Made by a program: the position numbers and the translations under genes. The notes beneath the pieces were generated by a model. The model searched no databases and was not told where the DNA came from. It was given only the letters and a program-made list of their open reading frames with translations. A stretch of DNA of 64,000 nt, from contig NC_044581.1 in the NCBI RefSeq assembly GCF_901933205.1, positions 13,977,501-14,041,500 of the forward strand. The letters run 5' to 3'. The DNA comes from Camarhynchus parvulus. Lineage: Eukaryota; Chordata; Aves; Passeriformes; Thraupidae. Shown here piece by piece: positions 37,681 to 49,150 of the stretch. Numbering within the stretch: the first letter of the stretch is position 1; every line of letters starts with the position of its first letter.

Positions 37681-38193
37681 GTGTCCCTTTGCTTTTGGGG
37701 ACTCGAGGAACAGGCTGTGAAGGAGAGAGGTGCAGGTATCCCTGTGGATCTGCAGAAAGGGATGAGCTGGGATTGAGGGGGAGATGGGAACAGGGGCCAC
37801 GCTTGTAGTGCAGGGTGAGAACTGATGTGTGGGTGTGATCAGGAGCAAGGATGCTGGAAGGGATCAGCACAACTGCTTTGGAGGAGCTGAAATGGGGAAT
37901 CCCTCACCAGAATTGTCCCAAGTGCTGCTAGGAACAGAATGGTATTGCCACTGCAATGTTTGTATCAACTATTTCATCCAAAGGGGGATGGAACCTTCAG
38001 CTCCGTGTGGAGCTTTATCCCTCTGGTTAAGGGCAGTTTGGCTATTTCAGATTTATTATGAAAAAGTGGAATGATTTTGCTCCTGTTGCTCTCTTGTTTC
38101 TTGCACTGACTGTAGGTATCTGACTATTGGCTGTACCTTGTTTTACTGTGCAGGTAGAAGAAAATTTCATTCTTTGCCTCAAACAGAGAGGAG

Positions 38194-38249
38194 AGTTCTT
38201 AGGCATCAGCCTGGTTTACCAAACAGTTCTTAGGCCTGGTCTACCAAAT
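38194..38249. repeat. Imperfect direct repeat, about 30 bp
   Basis: AGTTCTTAGGCATCAGCCTG followed by GTTTACCAAAC is followed at once by AGTTCTTAGGCCTGGTCTAC with CAAAT. The second copy lacks a few internal bases. Confidence 0.7.
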
Positions 38250-41074
38250 ATTGCCATGAGCTGTGTGAGTCTGCTGATGCCAGTTGTGTCAACTCAGCAG
38301 AAAAGCATGAAGATTAGAAGCATGTTAAAAAAAAACCAAAAAAAACCAAAAAATTATCTTTTCACCAAAAAATAGAAATGTTTGCATTTTGTAGGATGAC
38401 AAGTTCATTACTGTGGACAAATTAGGATCACTTTTTATTTTCTGGGTAACTATGCATCTTCTACTTGGCTTTGGGAATGCACTCCTCAGCAGATCTGTCT
38501 GAAATCATGGCACAGTTCTTCAGTTACTCAATAATGTAAATCCATTCAAAAAGTTGTCTTGGCTCCAAGCATGGCTGGATTTTTACCTACCTGCTGCAAT
38601 TCCATTTGATTTGCATTTTTAGCGTTCCATTCTTCCTCAAGAGCTGTTTCCTGATTTCATTGAGGAAAGAAAGGAGCGATGTAAAATTTGAGAAATAAGA
38701 ATCTTAATGGGTGTATATCATAGTTGAAATACATCTGAATTATTGTTTTTTTTCCTTTTGTCACTAATAATGCTTAATATCAAATTCTATAGAGTCATAT
38801 GATTCATACTGTTTTCATTTTCACTCCTGTGAGAGAGAAGTATTTTCCTCTACAGAGTTCTCCTTCTTTTTATCTCCAAATTTGTCTGCTTTGAATGAAC
38901 CTCTAACAGAAAAAACTGTTTAAAGCATCAACTCTTCATTCATGCATGGTCCCTACTGCATATACTCAGCATAATTAAGATTTTATTTATTTATTTTTAA
39001 AATTTGCAGCAGTCTTTTGAAATAGTTTTCCTCTTTTTCTGGATGAAATGTGTGGTAAAATATTACCTACAGCTTCCCTCTTTCTCCAGATGTCCTGTTT
39101 TGTTTTTTCTGTTTGGTTTGGGGTTTTTGTTGTTGTTGTTATGGGATTCGTTTGGGTTTGTTGTTGGGTTTTGCTGTTAAGTGGCCTGTGTCAGTTAGTC
39201 CATAATTTCAAAATATTTGTATTAAAGGGTCTCTTTTACACTTCTTTCTCTCTTTGGTGAGTTTATGCAAGGTTGCTCCACAATATCCTGAACTGATTCC
39301 CTTCTTCCTTTGGGAAGAGGGTTGGATTCTCCCTGAGAGAGGAGAGAGCACTGCTGATAAAATACACTGCTCTGAGGTGTCCGGCTCTGGAATTCTCTCT
39401 CCTTTGTTGCCTTGGTCAAAGAACATCTAAAACCAATCTGGATCATCTCTTGTGGTATATTTTGGTGCATTATGCTTCTGTGCATGGAAAAAAGAAGAAA
39501 TTTAATTTGGATTTTATGAGTTGTGAGTTTTGATTGAGCTTTCAATGGCTGTGGGGGTGTATGTATTGATCTCCAAGTGAATAATAAAACGTGATCATTT
39601 TCTATCCACTATGTGCCCAATGCATTGCTCTTCTCCTTTCGTGAGTTAAGGAATTACTTTTTTAACAGAATATTTGGAAGGAATTGACACTATAGTTTTC
39701 CCACCTTGAAAATCGTGGAGATAAATTTATTCAGATGAAATTTCCTCTTGTGCTCAGTGGTCTTGGTGGAACCTTTGCAGTTGGCTCTGTGATCAGCTCT
39801 GTGTCAGGTTTGGGCACAAAGCTGCTGTGCTGGGGGCCTGCAGGAGCTCAGGAGGTGCACTGAAAGGCTCCAGGGAATCAGAGGAGCTCCAGTAGTTCTG
39901 TGTTTCCCTTTCAGAACGTGTTCTCTGTGTTTGTCACAAGGAACATCCTCAACTGAATGGTGGAACTTTGTACAGCTTATGAAACATCCCAGGTTTTTGT
40001 TGTGCTTTGTAATAACTTGCTGTTTTCTCCTTCTGATACCACAAATGTTTGTAGAGACCCACTTTGACAGGTAATAATGGATTTAAATAGTCAACATCAA
40101 ATACAAAAGGTTTATGAATACTAAGGAAAACATCTTGAAAAAAGGTGAGCAGTGTTTGCAAGGGTGAGATAGTCTGCATGTTTCCATGTCTCTCAGTAGA
40201 ATCACATCTTTACTTTCAATTTCATCTTTAATGTAACACTAAATGTAACATTGTTCTGTAAATATTGTTGCTACTGACAAGAACATCAATTCATGTTATT
40301 CATAAAGAGACTTTCAGTATTTGAGCAATGAATAGCAAGCAGGAGGAACAATTGTTTGCATTTTTATTTCTTAATACACATCCCTCTGCTAAAAAAGGGA
40401 AGCAGACTCAATTTTACACTTATCAAACACATACTGCTTTTGGGAAAAGAGCTGATTTTTAGCAAAAAAGATATTCAAGTGATGGGAGATAAATTTATTA
40501 AAGTATATTTATTTCCTTTACATATTACAAGTTGTTTGCCAAATAAACGTGATTGGGGCACTGAGATATTTTTGCAGGTGTTATAAAATTAGTGGCTGTG
40601 ACAGGCTGATTTTGACAGGCACTGCACTGAGCAGTTTTTGCTCACAGTAATTGGTGTAGGGGATGTGGATGGGGACATTTCTGTGGACAGAACCCCAGTC
40701 AGGATGAATTGCCCTGAGTAAGGCAGCAGTGAGTGAGATGCTCTGGCAGGAGCCAGGGGTCCAGCCCTGCTCCTTTCCCAGCTCTTACTGCACTGAACCT
40801 CTTGGACCACAGGAACACTTCAGTCACTGCAAGGGGCTGCACAGGCCTCTGCTGAGCTGGATACTACTCAGTGTGGTCCTCCCTAGGAGCAAATAACAAT
40901 TCCTGAATAAACATCTGAGTAAATAACAATTCCAGGAACACTTTGGGGTCCGTGGAGTGGTGTTGACACTGTTAAAGAGCCCCAAAGGATGGGGTTGGGG
41001 TGGGGAAGAAATCAGGAGAACAGATCCCTTGGGGTGTGCTCAGTGGCTGTGGGAGAGCCCTGTGGAAGAAGGTG

Positions 41075-41130
41075 CAGCAGATAAATGTGTATTTCCCTTG
41101 TCCAGCAGATAAATGTGTATTTCCCTTTTC
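41075..41130. repeat. Tandem duplication, 2 x 28 bp
   Basis: CAGCAGATAAATGTGTATTT begins at 41075 and again at 41103. The two 28-bp copies differ at one base, suggesting a recent duplication. Confidence 0.92.
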
Positions 41131-44100
41131 CAAACCAGCGGCACTCTGCCACTGTCTGCCCAGGTCCAAGCAGAGCTGCCTCTCTCAGAGATGGGAAACG
41201 CTTTCCTAAAAGGTCAGTGCAGAAATGCCAGGGAAAAGCTATTAAAATCCTCAGTGTGCAGTGAGCTGATGATCTCAGGGCTGCAAGAGAAGTTACTGAA
41301 TACTTCCCACTTTCTAATCATTGCAATTTCAGGTGCTTGGCACGTCTGAGGATTTAAGCTAAAATCAGGAAAAAAATTGAGTCATTCTGACAGTGCAACT
41401 TGACAAATTGCCAAGGATGTCTAAGCAAGAGTCACAGCTGCATTAAACAGCTTAGTGTTCTGTTATCTTCTGCTTTTTCAGCTGCAGAAATTGCTTTGCC
41501 ATGTAAAGCAGAGACCACCAAACCCAGAAATCTTTACGAGTCATGTGTATGTGCCAAGAGACACTGGGAGGGGAGCAATGAGCCATGAAAAACCCTCTGC
41601 TCCTGCCATGGTAGCTCTGAAATATGCAGAAAAACATTTTGTTTCTGGTCTTTTAAAAATTATTATTACTCCTTTATGTTTATTTTTAAGCTCTGTTCCA
41701 TTTCTAATGCCCAGAAATGCCTTCCCTTAAAGGGATACAATTTGAATTAATTTTTGCATTTGCGTGCACACACATACATGTAATTTTCATTCATTAAGTG
41801 AAGGAAAAAGAGGTGTTCTGTTACAAAATTCAGTTTAATCTGGTCCATGTTTTGTGATGAATAATAGTGGTCCTGACAATGCTGCATAAATACTCTGTGG
41901 CATGACTGCAGCAGAGACACTGTGGATCTGCTGTTACCTATTGTTTTTTTATGGAGTGGTGGATTTAAAGGGATGGGAGGGGAGCAGGTCTCTCCATTTT
42001 TGTTCTATGTGTGTAAATCCATAATAATTATTTTCTCAGCTGCCCTTTAAATAACAAAAAATACTCAGCCATGGATTTTGCCATTTACAGCAGCTGTCAG
42101 AATGGATTTCCTACATGTTTGGTGTGTGCATCAGGACAAATTTATCAGTTTCCTTAATGATACTTGGGTTTAGCTGCTTATCAGAGGCATAGTCCAAGTG
42201 TGATTAGATTTACTCATTAGGTCTTCACAATAAAAAATGATGTTCCAGCACCTGGACTACAATGTGCTTTTCACTGTGTCTTTGTGAAATTCACTCTGAG
42301 TGATGAACAGCACAGAGAAGGGAAAACAAGAACCTGCTTCCTGGAAACAAACATTCCTGAAATGGAAGGATTATTAATTTGAGATGTTACAGATTGGAGG
42401 GGATAAACTATATTAACTAAGTGCTTTCCTTTTTATTTTCTGTTCAACTCTGCTATAAAAATAACCTTTTTTTTGGCATTTTGGATATACAGAGATGGAA
42501 GACCCTGTTGAAAATAAGTTCACAAAATTTCTGCTTAATGATATTCAATGAAGCCTCAGGGCATTTTGAGAGTTGCCATCAGGAGGACATACAGTTTGTC
42601 ATTTTTATTAGGGGTTTGCATCACTGACAAGAAAAGTTGTTCTCCCTCTCTTATTTTTGTGTGAGTATGTGAGGTTACTGGTCATGGGCAGTTTTAAGTC
42701 CTTCTAAATATGCATTTCCTTTAATTCATTAAGAGACTTTCATGTTCCAACATATCCATTACAATGACAAACTGACACTGTAAAATTAAAAAGCCTGCAA
42801 TTACTCACTTGGTTTGTATTTTAATCAAAGCTATTGTAATATGACCCCAGGGAGCCATAAATGGCCAAACAAAGGGGTTGGGATTTATATGGGACTTGTG
42901 TATACAGAATATCTAAGTGGAAGGAGCTAGTGAAGAGCAAAGTGCTGGATTTCTTCCATGCAAGAAGGATAGCTACAAGTGCAGTTTGACCAGAGCATAA
43001 AACAAGTCTTTGGCCAGCTCAGGATTAGAGAGGTCCAAACTAACACAGCTTCTCCTTTGTTTGGGCTTTTGGCACTGAGACCATCTGACAAAGCCATGGT
43101 GGGCCCAGACATTACTTTTATCAATCACTGCATGAAGAACTTGAGGAAATAAAGGAATACAGAAAATGGGTTTTGCATGCATTGTGGCTGCTGGGAAGGC
43201 AGCAATGGTATCACTGGCTTCTCTTTGGAAGTGCACTTGTGTGTGTGGGTGCTTATTGGGGTGTAGGCAGGAGAGGAGGGAACTGTGCTGCTCCTTCTTT
43301 GTGCTTTGTGCTTTCAAGAGGAATTTTCTCATTTGGTGTGAAACAAGCAGGATTGATAGTACCTCTCAGGCTGCAGAGGTCAGACATAACCAGTGAGGGG
43401 CAGCGGGTGCAGCCAGGGTGAAACTTGTCCATGCAGGGCTGGAAGGAGCTGTGCTCTCCCTGCTCTCAGTGGAACTGCACGCCCAGTCCTTGCTCAACTC
43501 AAGGATTTTGGGTGCTCTTCCCTGGGAAGAAACAGGGACAGCTCATGTGGCACAAAGCAATTCTCTCATAATTTTTATAGGAAGTTTTATGCTTTTCTGT
43601 ATTGCCTACAAAATTTATACAAGACTATAATTTTGAAGGAAGTTAAGTGAATAAAACTGCTCTGAAGCTGGAATGGCAGCTGCGCCTTAGAACTTCTTTT
43701 TTTTTTCTGTCTCCAGGGCTCACATGGAAACTACTGCAGATTTAATGAGTATTTGTCACTTGCATAGCAAAGATATGAACAGACATTCTCATTTTGGACC
43801 CAAATCTGTCTTTAAAAAAGATGGAATAGAAAGTTCCGTAATAAAGGCAGCATCTTGCAGTGGCTCTTTCTGCACAGAGTTCCCCTGAGGATGTGATTGA
43901 GATGACCTAAGGTCACCAGCATCCACAGTAACTAACCAGGCTCTCTTTGCAGATTTGTGAGCAGCTGGGATTTCTATGTCCTCCTCAGAGAATTTGCAAA
44001 ACCTCCATAGGTTAAGACTGAGAGGTTCACTTTAGAGTTTAGCAGAAGAAATATGCACAGTTAACCACTGCTTCTCTTTTCTTCTCAGCCTGTCAGCTGG

Positions 44101-44614
44101 AGCATTGACCACCTTGTCAATATTTAAGGGATCATGAGAGGAAGGGGCTCCATCTATTCCTTGAGCAGTTGCAGGTACAAAGTTGAATCTGTCTGAACTA
44201 GTGAGTATCTCACAGACTATTTCTTGTTAAGCTGATCATAGCCTTTGCTCATGCCAGCAAATCAGAGTTTTGTTTTGCTCATGTTCAGGCCATTTTTGGT
44301 TTGCCAGCACAAAGCTCTTCTCACTCGTGTGTCAGAGGAAGAAGCAAGTAACTATGATGGAGGAAAAGTAACCCAGCACATAATCCAGGTACTTCATATT
44401 GTGACACTTAAAATGTGTGACACTGATTTCAGAGTGTCAATTCACCCAAAGGCAAGAGTGGAGATGTTTTTCTAATTAAGCCAGGCTCCCTAACTCCTAA
44501 CAAGGAACTACCATGGCCCGGTGGAGAGGCTTTCCTCCCTTTGTGGGCAGGCAGTGGTGGTGCTCTGGGCGCAGATATTTCACCATCTGCCATCTTCATC
44601 CCAAGGCCTCATTT

Positions 44615-44628
44615 GCACTAGATGGCAC
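44615..44628 (+). promoter_or_regulatory. Candidate CTCF binding motif
   Basis: GCACTAGATGGCAC matches the CTCF core consensus CCASYAGRKGGCRS at every position except the first. It is a motif match only. Confidence 0.35.
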
Positions 44629-47600
44629 TGTAATAACACTTGTTACTCCACCCCATTTATTTCAAGATAAACCCCACAACACCACCAGCCAGGGCAGTTA
44701 TCTTGGGGTGCAGCAGTGAGTGTTTTCCTTCTTTAGCTCCCTTTGAATATCACTGGTTTGTTGGCAAGGGAATGCTGTTACACACGTGGATCTGCTGTTA
44801 GTGAGTCTGGGTGTCCAGAACCACTCTGAGCACAGCCACACCTCTGGTGAGCCTGCCCAGACTGGCTTCCAGGTTGCACTTTGAATCCTCATTGGATTGT
44901 ACAGTGCTCTTTCAAAGCCCTCTTGTTCTGTCACTGCTATGGTAGTTCAGAGTTGATAATGTAATGCTGAGAGAGCTTCAGCATTTAAATTTTTTTTCAA
45001 ATATATTTTTTCTCTGCCAGAACTTCCTACCCTCCATGTGTAAATTCTTACAATCAGCAGATCCTTTATGTCTGAGTAGCCTTTCAACTATTCACCTCAA
45101 GTGCATTTCACGCCATTTTTTTTTAAGCCTTAAAAGCCTAACTTTAACTTAGGTTAAAAGTCTTTGCACCTGTGTCTCATAATAAAACTTTTCAATTTTG
45201 TCTGCTTGCTCAGCCACCCCTTCTAATTTCTAAATGAGTTTTACATCTCTCTGGCATTAGCAGCGGGTTTTGGTCTGATTAAGTCTTGCATTTCTGTGAT
45301 GATTCTCATCCAAGTAGATCCCCTAGTGCTTTATAAACTTTATTAACTGGTGGAACATACTACCTATCCTTTGCCCTTGATCAAATTAATAAACCTTTAG
45401 AGTGAAAGACAGTAAATGATTTTGCTGAAGGTGGAAGGTGATGATGGAAAGCATGTGATATTATATACAAACTACTCCAGGCTTCAGGATTCTTTCATCT
45501 GAACAAGAAAAGTGAAATGACTTATCAGTGTCTTAGAGATTTCAGCAGTGTCAAAATGATTATGTGAATTAATTCAGGCTCTGTGGTTTTGACTTCAAAG
45601 CCCAAACACAGAGCTCATGCTGTCACCTAAAAAAGAATATCTGCTGTTCTAGATGTTACTTGTTGTGAACAGTGATGGTGTGTGTAGTCTTGGCTCTTTC
45701 CTGCAAAGAGGAACAGCCTCCAAACCCCATCCAGGAGTGTTTGCAAGAACTATTTCCCTGTGAGGATGTTGCTGGAGCTGACTGTTATGAGAGGCAGTGA
45801 CTGATGTATTGTAAATAAATGAATGTTCAGTACAACAGTTCTCCAACATTCCTGAGCAAGGCAGGTACTGAAATAGGGAACTGCAGAGCTCCTACAATTC
45901 CTGCTGTAGGATGTGGCAGGTGGAAGGGTGGAGCTGCCCTTCAGTCTCAGTCCTAGCAGGATACCCCAGGTGTAACTTTCTGCTTCCTAACACTTGCAGA
46001 GCCTTTCAAAGCTCTTAGTGAACAGGAGCTGTGATTGCAAGTGAAAGAACACAGCAAAATGTATCTGTGGGCAAAGCTGTGCTCCAGAACAGAATCTAAG
46101 GTCAGCTGCCAAAATGGGATTTTTGTTTACTGCATTTGCTGGGTGTTGTGCTTAAAAAGAAGCAAGGAGATTAAGGCAGTTCTGTACATTAATTTACAGA
46201 GCTGTATTATACATGGTTTCCAAAATGGAGATGAATGTTTCATGGTAGTCACTGTGAAATATTTAAACTTTGGATTCTCAAAATCTGGTGTCATCTTCAA
46301 AGACTCTTTGAAAGTTCTGCCTCTGGCCCCAGGCCTGGCACACCCTGATAGTTTTCTGTTGGCATCTGTGGAATTCTGCATTCAACTTCAGTGCAGGATA
46401 TGGATTTTTATCTCTTTCAATTTATCTATTCTTAGCATTTCCTGAATGTTACCCAGCAGTGTCTTTTAATGCAAGACACTCTGTGATTCAGAGGTATTGC
46501 AATAAGCATTTTCCTCCCTTTCATCTCTAAGGTTTTCTGACTTTATCCCAGTGCTGAACCAACAAAATGTTGTTTTCACTGCAACTGAAATTCAGTCTTT
46601 GGTTAAGTTATACAAAAACCTGTTTCATTTAAGTAGCAGCTTTAGGTCCTGGTTTATGATGAATCCAAAGCTGTGCTCAAACATAAGTGAGGAATGTGAC
46701 ATTAAATAATACAATAATTCATTTTATCTGGACGTTTTCACTTTGGATGAATAACTAAATATTAAAAGTCATTAAATATAATTTTATATCATTACTTTGT
46801 GCATGTGGCACAGCAAATCTTGCTGTCAATTTTAGCCCTATGGTCTGGCTTATTTTTCATGTGAACTTGATACAAAGTCTAGAAAGGATATGATGAAAAA
46901 TGCAACATTTAAAGAACCTGAAAATCTCTTAAATTTATCTATTTACACTCTGAATTTCCTTGAAAAATCATGGCATTTTCTGACATTTTAGAAAATATCT
47001 TGATCTTTTTTTATTAAGTGGAATAAACTTTATGGCATTTGATTATAACATGCTCCAGTGTTTAACACTATCCCTGATTCTTCATTGTATTTTAATCACT
47101 TTTTGCAAGGATTAGGAAGGTTTTACCTGTAGTAATTAAAGCTGACTTGCAGAAGCCCTGCTGATGGAAGTATTAATGTCTGATTTTATGGGCCTGCAGT
47201 GCACAGAACACACTAATGGGAACCAAGTGATTTAAATCTGAATGGTGGACACTGAAGGACCCCAGCTAATTAATAGGCTTGTGAATGAAGCTCTTGAGAA
47301 AGCCCACCAAGAACTAATGGGCTACCTTACAGCTCCACTCATAGCACTGTGATTATATATTGAACTGCACTCTAAATCAATTAAATGTTCTTGCTTTGCA
47401 CCACATTATTACGTTTATGTGGTCTGATTGCTTCAGCTTTACATCCACACTGTTGCCAGTTCTGCACAAAGGACAGATTGCATTTTAAAACTAAAATTTT
47501 CTTTTTTTTCTTTAATATATCTATGAAAAAACCCAACACTGTGTTGAAAGCTGTCTGAACTGCACATAAATACAGATGGGTGGGCTGGGCCTTGAAAATA

Positions 47601-47925
47601 GGAATGGACCAACAAAAAAGTTAACAAACCTCTTGAAAAAAACTGGAATTTGGACCTTCTAAAACATTTTATCAAGATATATTTGTTGTCTTGAATCTAA
47701 ACGTTCAGGGCAGCTCTGAACTTCAGAGACATCCAACACAAACTTTACACTTGGAAGTGCTCTTGTGTGGAGACACCTCCTAGGGAAGTGGAGGAGAAAA
47801 ATACTTTGAATGTGGATGATTCAGATGAAAATGCAATTTCATGGTGTCAACTGGAACGTGCACAGCATAAGAGCTGCCCCCAGCAGAACTGTGGGGTCAC
47901 CTCTGATAAATCACAGCCCAGCATG

Positions 47926-47950
47926 TTTGGTAAATGCTGTATTTACCAAA
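47926..47950. repeat. Perfect inverted repeat, 10-bp arms
   Basis: TTTGGTAAAT and ATTTACCAAA are separated by GCTGT. Confidence 0.85.
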
Positions 47951-47959
47951 TGTTATATA

Positions 47960-47981
47960 CCTATATTACCAGTAATATAGG
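47960..47981. repeat. Perfect inverted repeat, 10-bp arms
   Basis: CCTATATTAC and GTAATATAGG are separated by two bases (CA). It starts only 9 bp after the previous hairpin. Confidence 0.85.
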
Positions 47982-48310
47982 AATATGTGGCTGAAGGCAG
48001 TACTGCCCCCCTAGAAGTGTTAAAAATACCCAGCTGCATGAGATATACACATTTATATATCACCCTGTTGCCTGTCTCTTTTGGGATTCAGGGAGCTTGG
48101 AGCAGATCAAGAGGCAAAATCTGCTTTGCACCACTTTCCTTCTCTAAGTCTTGGGATCCTTGTACACAGCAGGAATTGGAGCCGCTGGTTGAACCTTTCT
48201 CCTTGGGGTGGTGTCACAGACATTTCTTTTATGAAAAATCTTCTCTTAAGATTTTCCTGCTGAAGCTGAGAAGTTCAGCAACCAGACATAAACAATAGGT
48301 TATCTGCTGC

Positions 48311-48599
48311 TGTGGAATGTGGCAGGTCTGCCTGGATTAGCCCAGTTTGGATGTTTGGAGTTGGTGGCCAATGCAAGAGGGTGCTCTCTTGGAGACAGTC
48401 CGAGAGAGCGAAGTTTGTTATCATTCTTTACTTTTCTTAGGTAGCTAGCAGCTTCTGGAAAACTCTCCCTTTCCTTTTCTTTTTAGTATAGTTCTAATGT
48501 AGTATGTATATATCATAAAATAATAAATCAAGCCTTCTGATCATGGAGCCCATCTCGTCTCTTCCTTCACCCCAAAAACCCTTGTGACAACCGTCAACA
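48311..48599 (+). mobile_element. Solo LTR of an endogenous retrovirus (LTR A)
   Basis: The segment begins TGTGGAATGTGGCAGG and ends ACCGTCAACA, so it has TG...CA ends. It contains AATAATAAATCAAGCC followed by CTTCTGATCATGGAGCCC, the polyadenylation/R-U5 layout of passerine ERV LTRs. No retroviral coding sequence flanks it and no exact target-site duplication could be matched, so the ends are approximate. Confidence 0.7.
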
Positions 48600-48726
48600 G
48601 GGTGGCCATGGGGTGACTGTGCAGTTCCATGGTCTGCTGTCCTCCCAAGAGGTGTTCTGCTTTCCCTGGCACCCCAATTTCCCAGGACTATCATGGCCTG
48701 TGCAATGTGCAGATTTGGGTGTTTCC

Positions 48727-49150
48727 TGTGTCAATGAGCACAGGTATGGCATTCACATGCTCTGAAAAAATCCCTTCTCCTGGGATTTTTCTCCTGGAAA
48801 GCTGAGAGGCCTCAGAGAAAAGGAAAACAATTCTTATGTCATTTGCTTCTTCTGTGTTTTGCTCATTTGGAATGTGTTTGGAGATTGTTTACCCAAAAGT
48901 GATTGCCTGATTGGACTCTGGTGTGAGTTGTTTTGGCCAACTGGGGCCAAGCTGTGTCAGAACTCTGGACAGAGTCACAAGTTTTCATTATTATCTTTTT
49001 AGCATTCAGTATCTTTTCTGTATTCTTTAGTATAGTTTAGTATAGTATTCTTTAATATAATATAGTATAATAAAGTAATAAATTAGCCTTCTGAGAACAT
49101 GGAGTCAGATGCATCATTCCTGCCTTCATCGGGGCACCTTGCATTTTACA
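48727..49150 (+). mobile_element. Solo LTR of an endogenous retrovirus (LTR B, ERVL-like)
   Basis: The segment begins TGTGTCAATGAGCACAGG and ends TTTTACA. It contains TCCCTTCTCCTGGGATTTTT, a GTATAGTTTAGTATAGTATT-rich stretch, then AATAAAGTAATAAATTAGCC and CTTCTGAGAACATGGAGTCA. This closely resembles an ERVL-type LTR common in passerines (from memory, not a database search). No clear target-site duplication was found, and no gag, pol or env sequence is adjacent. Confidence 0.75.

Larger units (their letters stand above)
37681..48310. other. Intergenic, no gene seen
   Basis: AT-rich DNA with two short direct repeats, a G/T-rich tract near 39.1 kb, a candidate CTCF motif at 44.6 kb and the paired hairpins at 47.9 kb. 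No coding exon is recognised. Confidence 0.6.

Noticed and set aside
37397..37870. 157-codon open frame on the minus strand
   Set aside because: No recognisable domain, and it includes the 20-bp tandem repeat as repeated peptide. Probably fortuitous.
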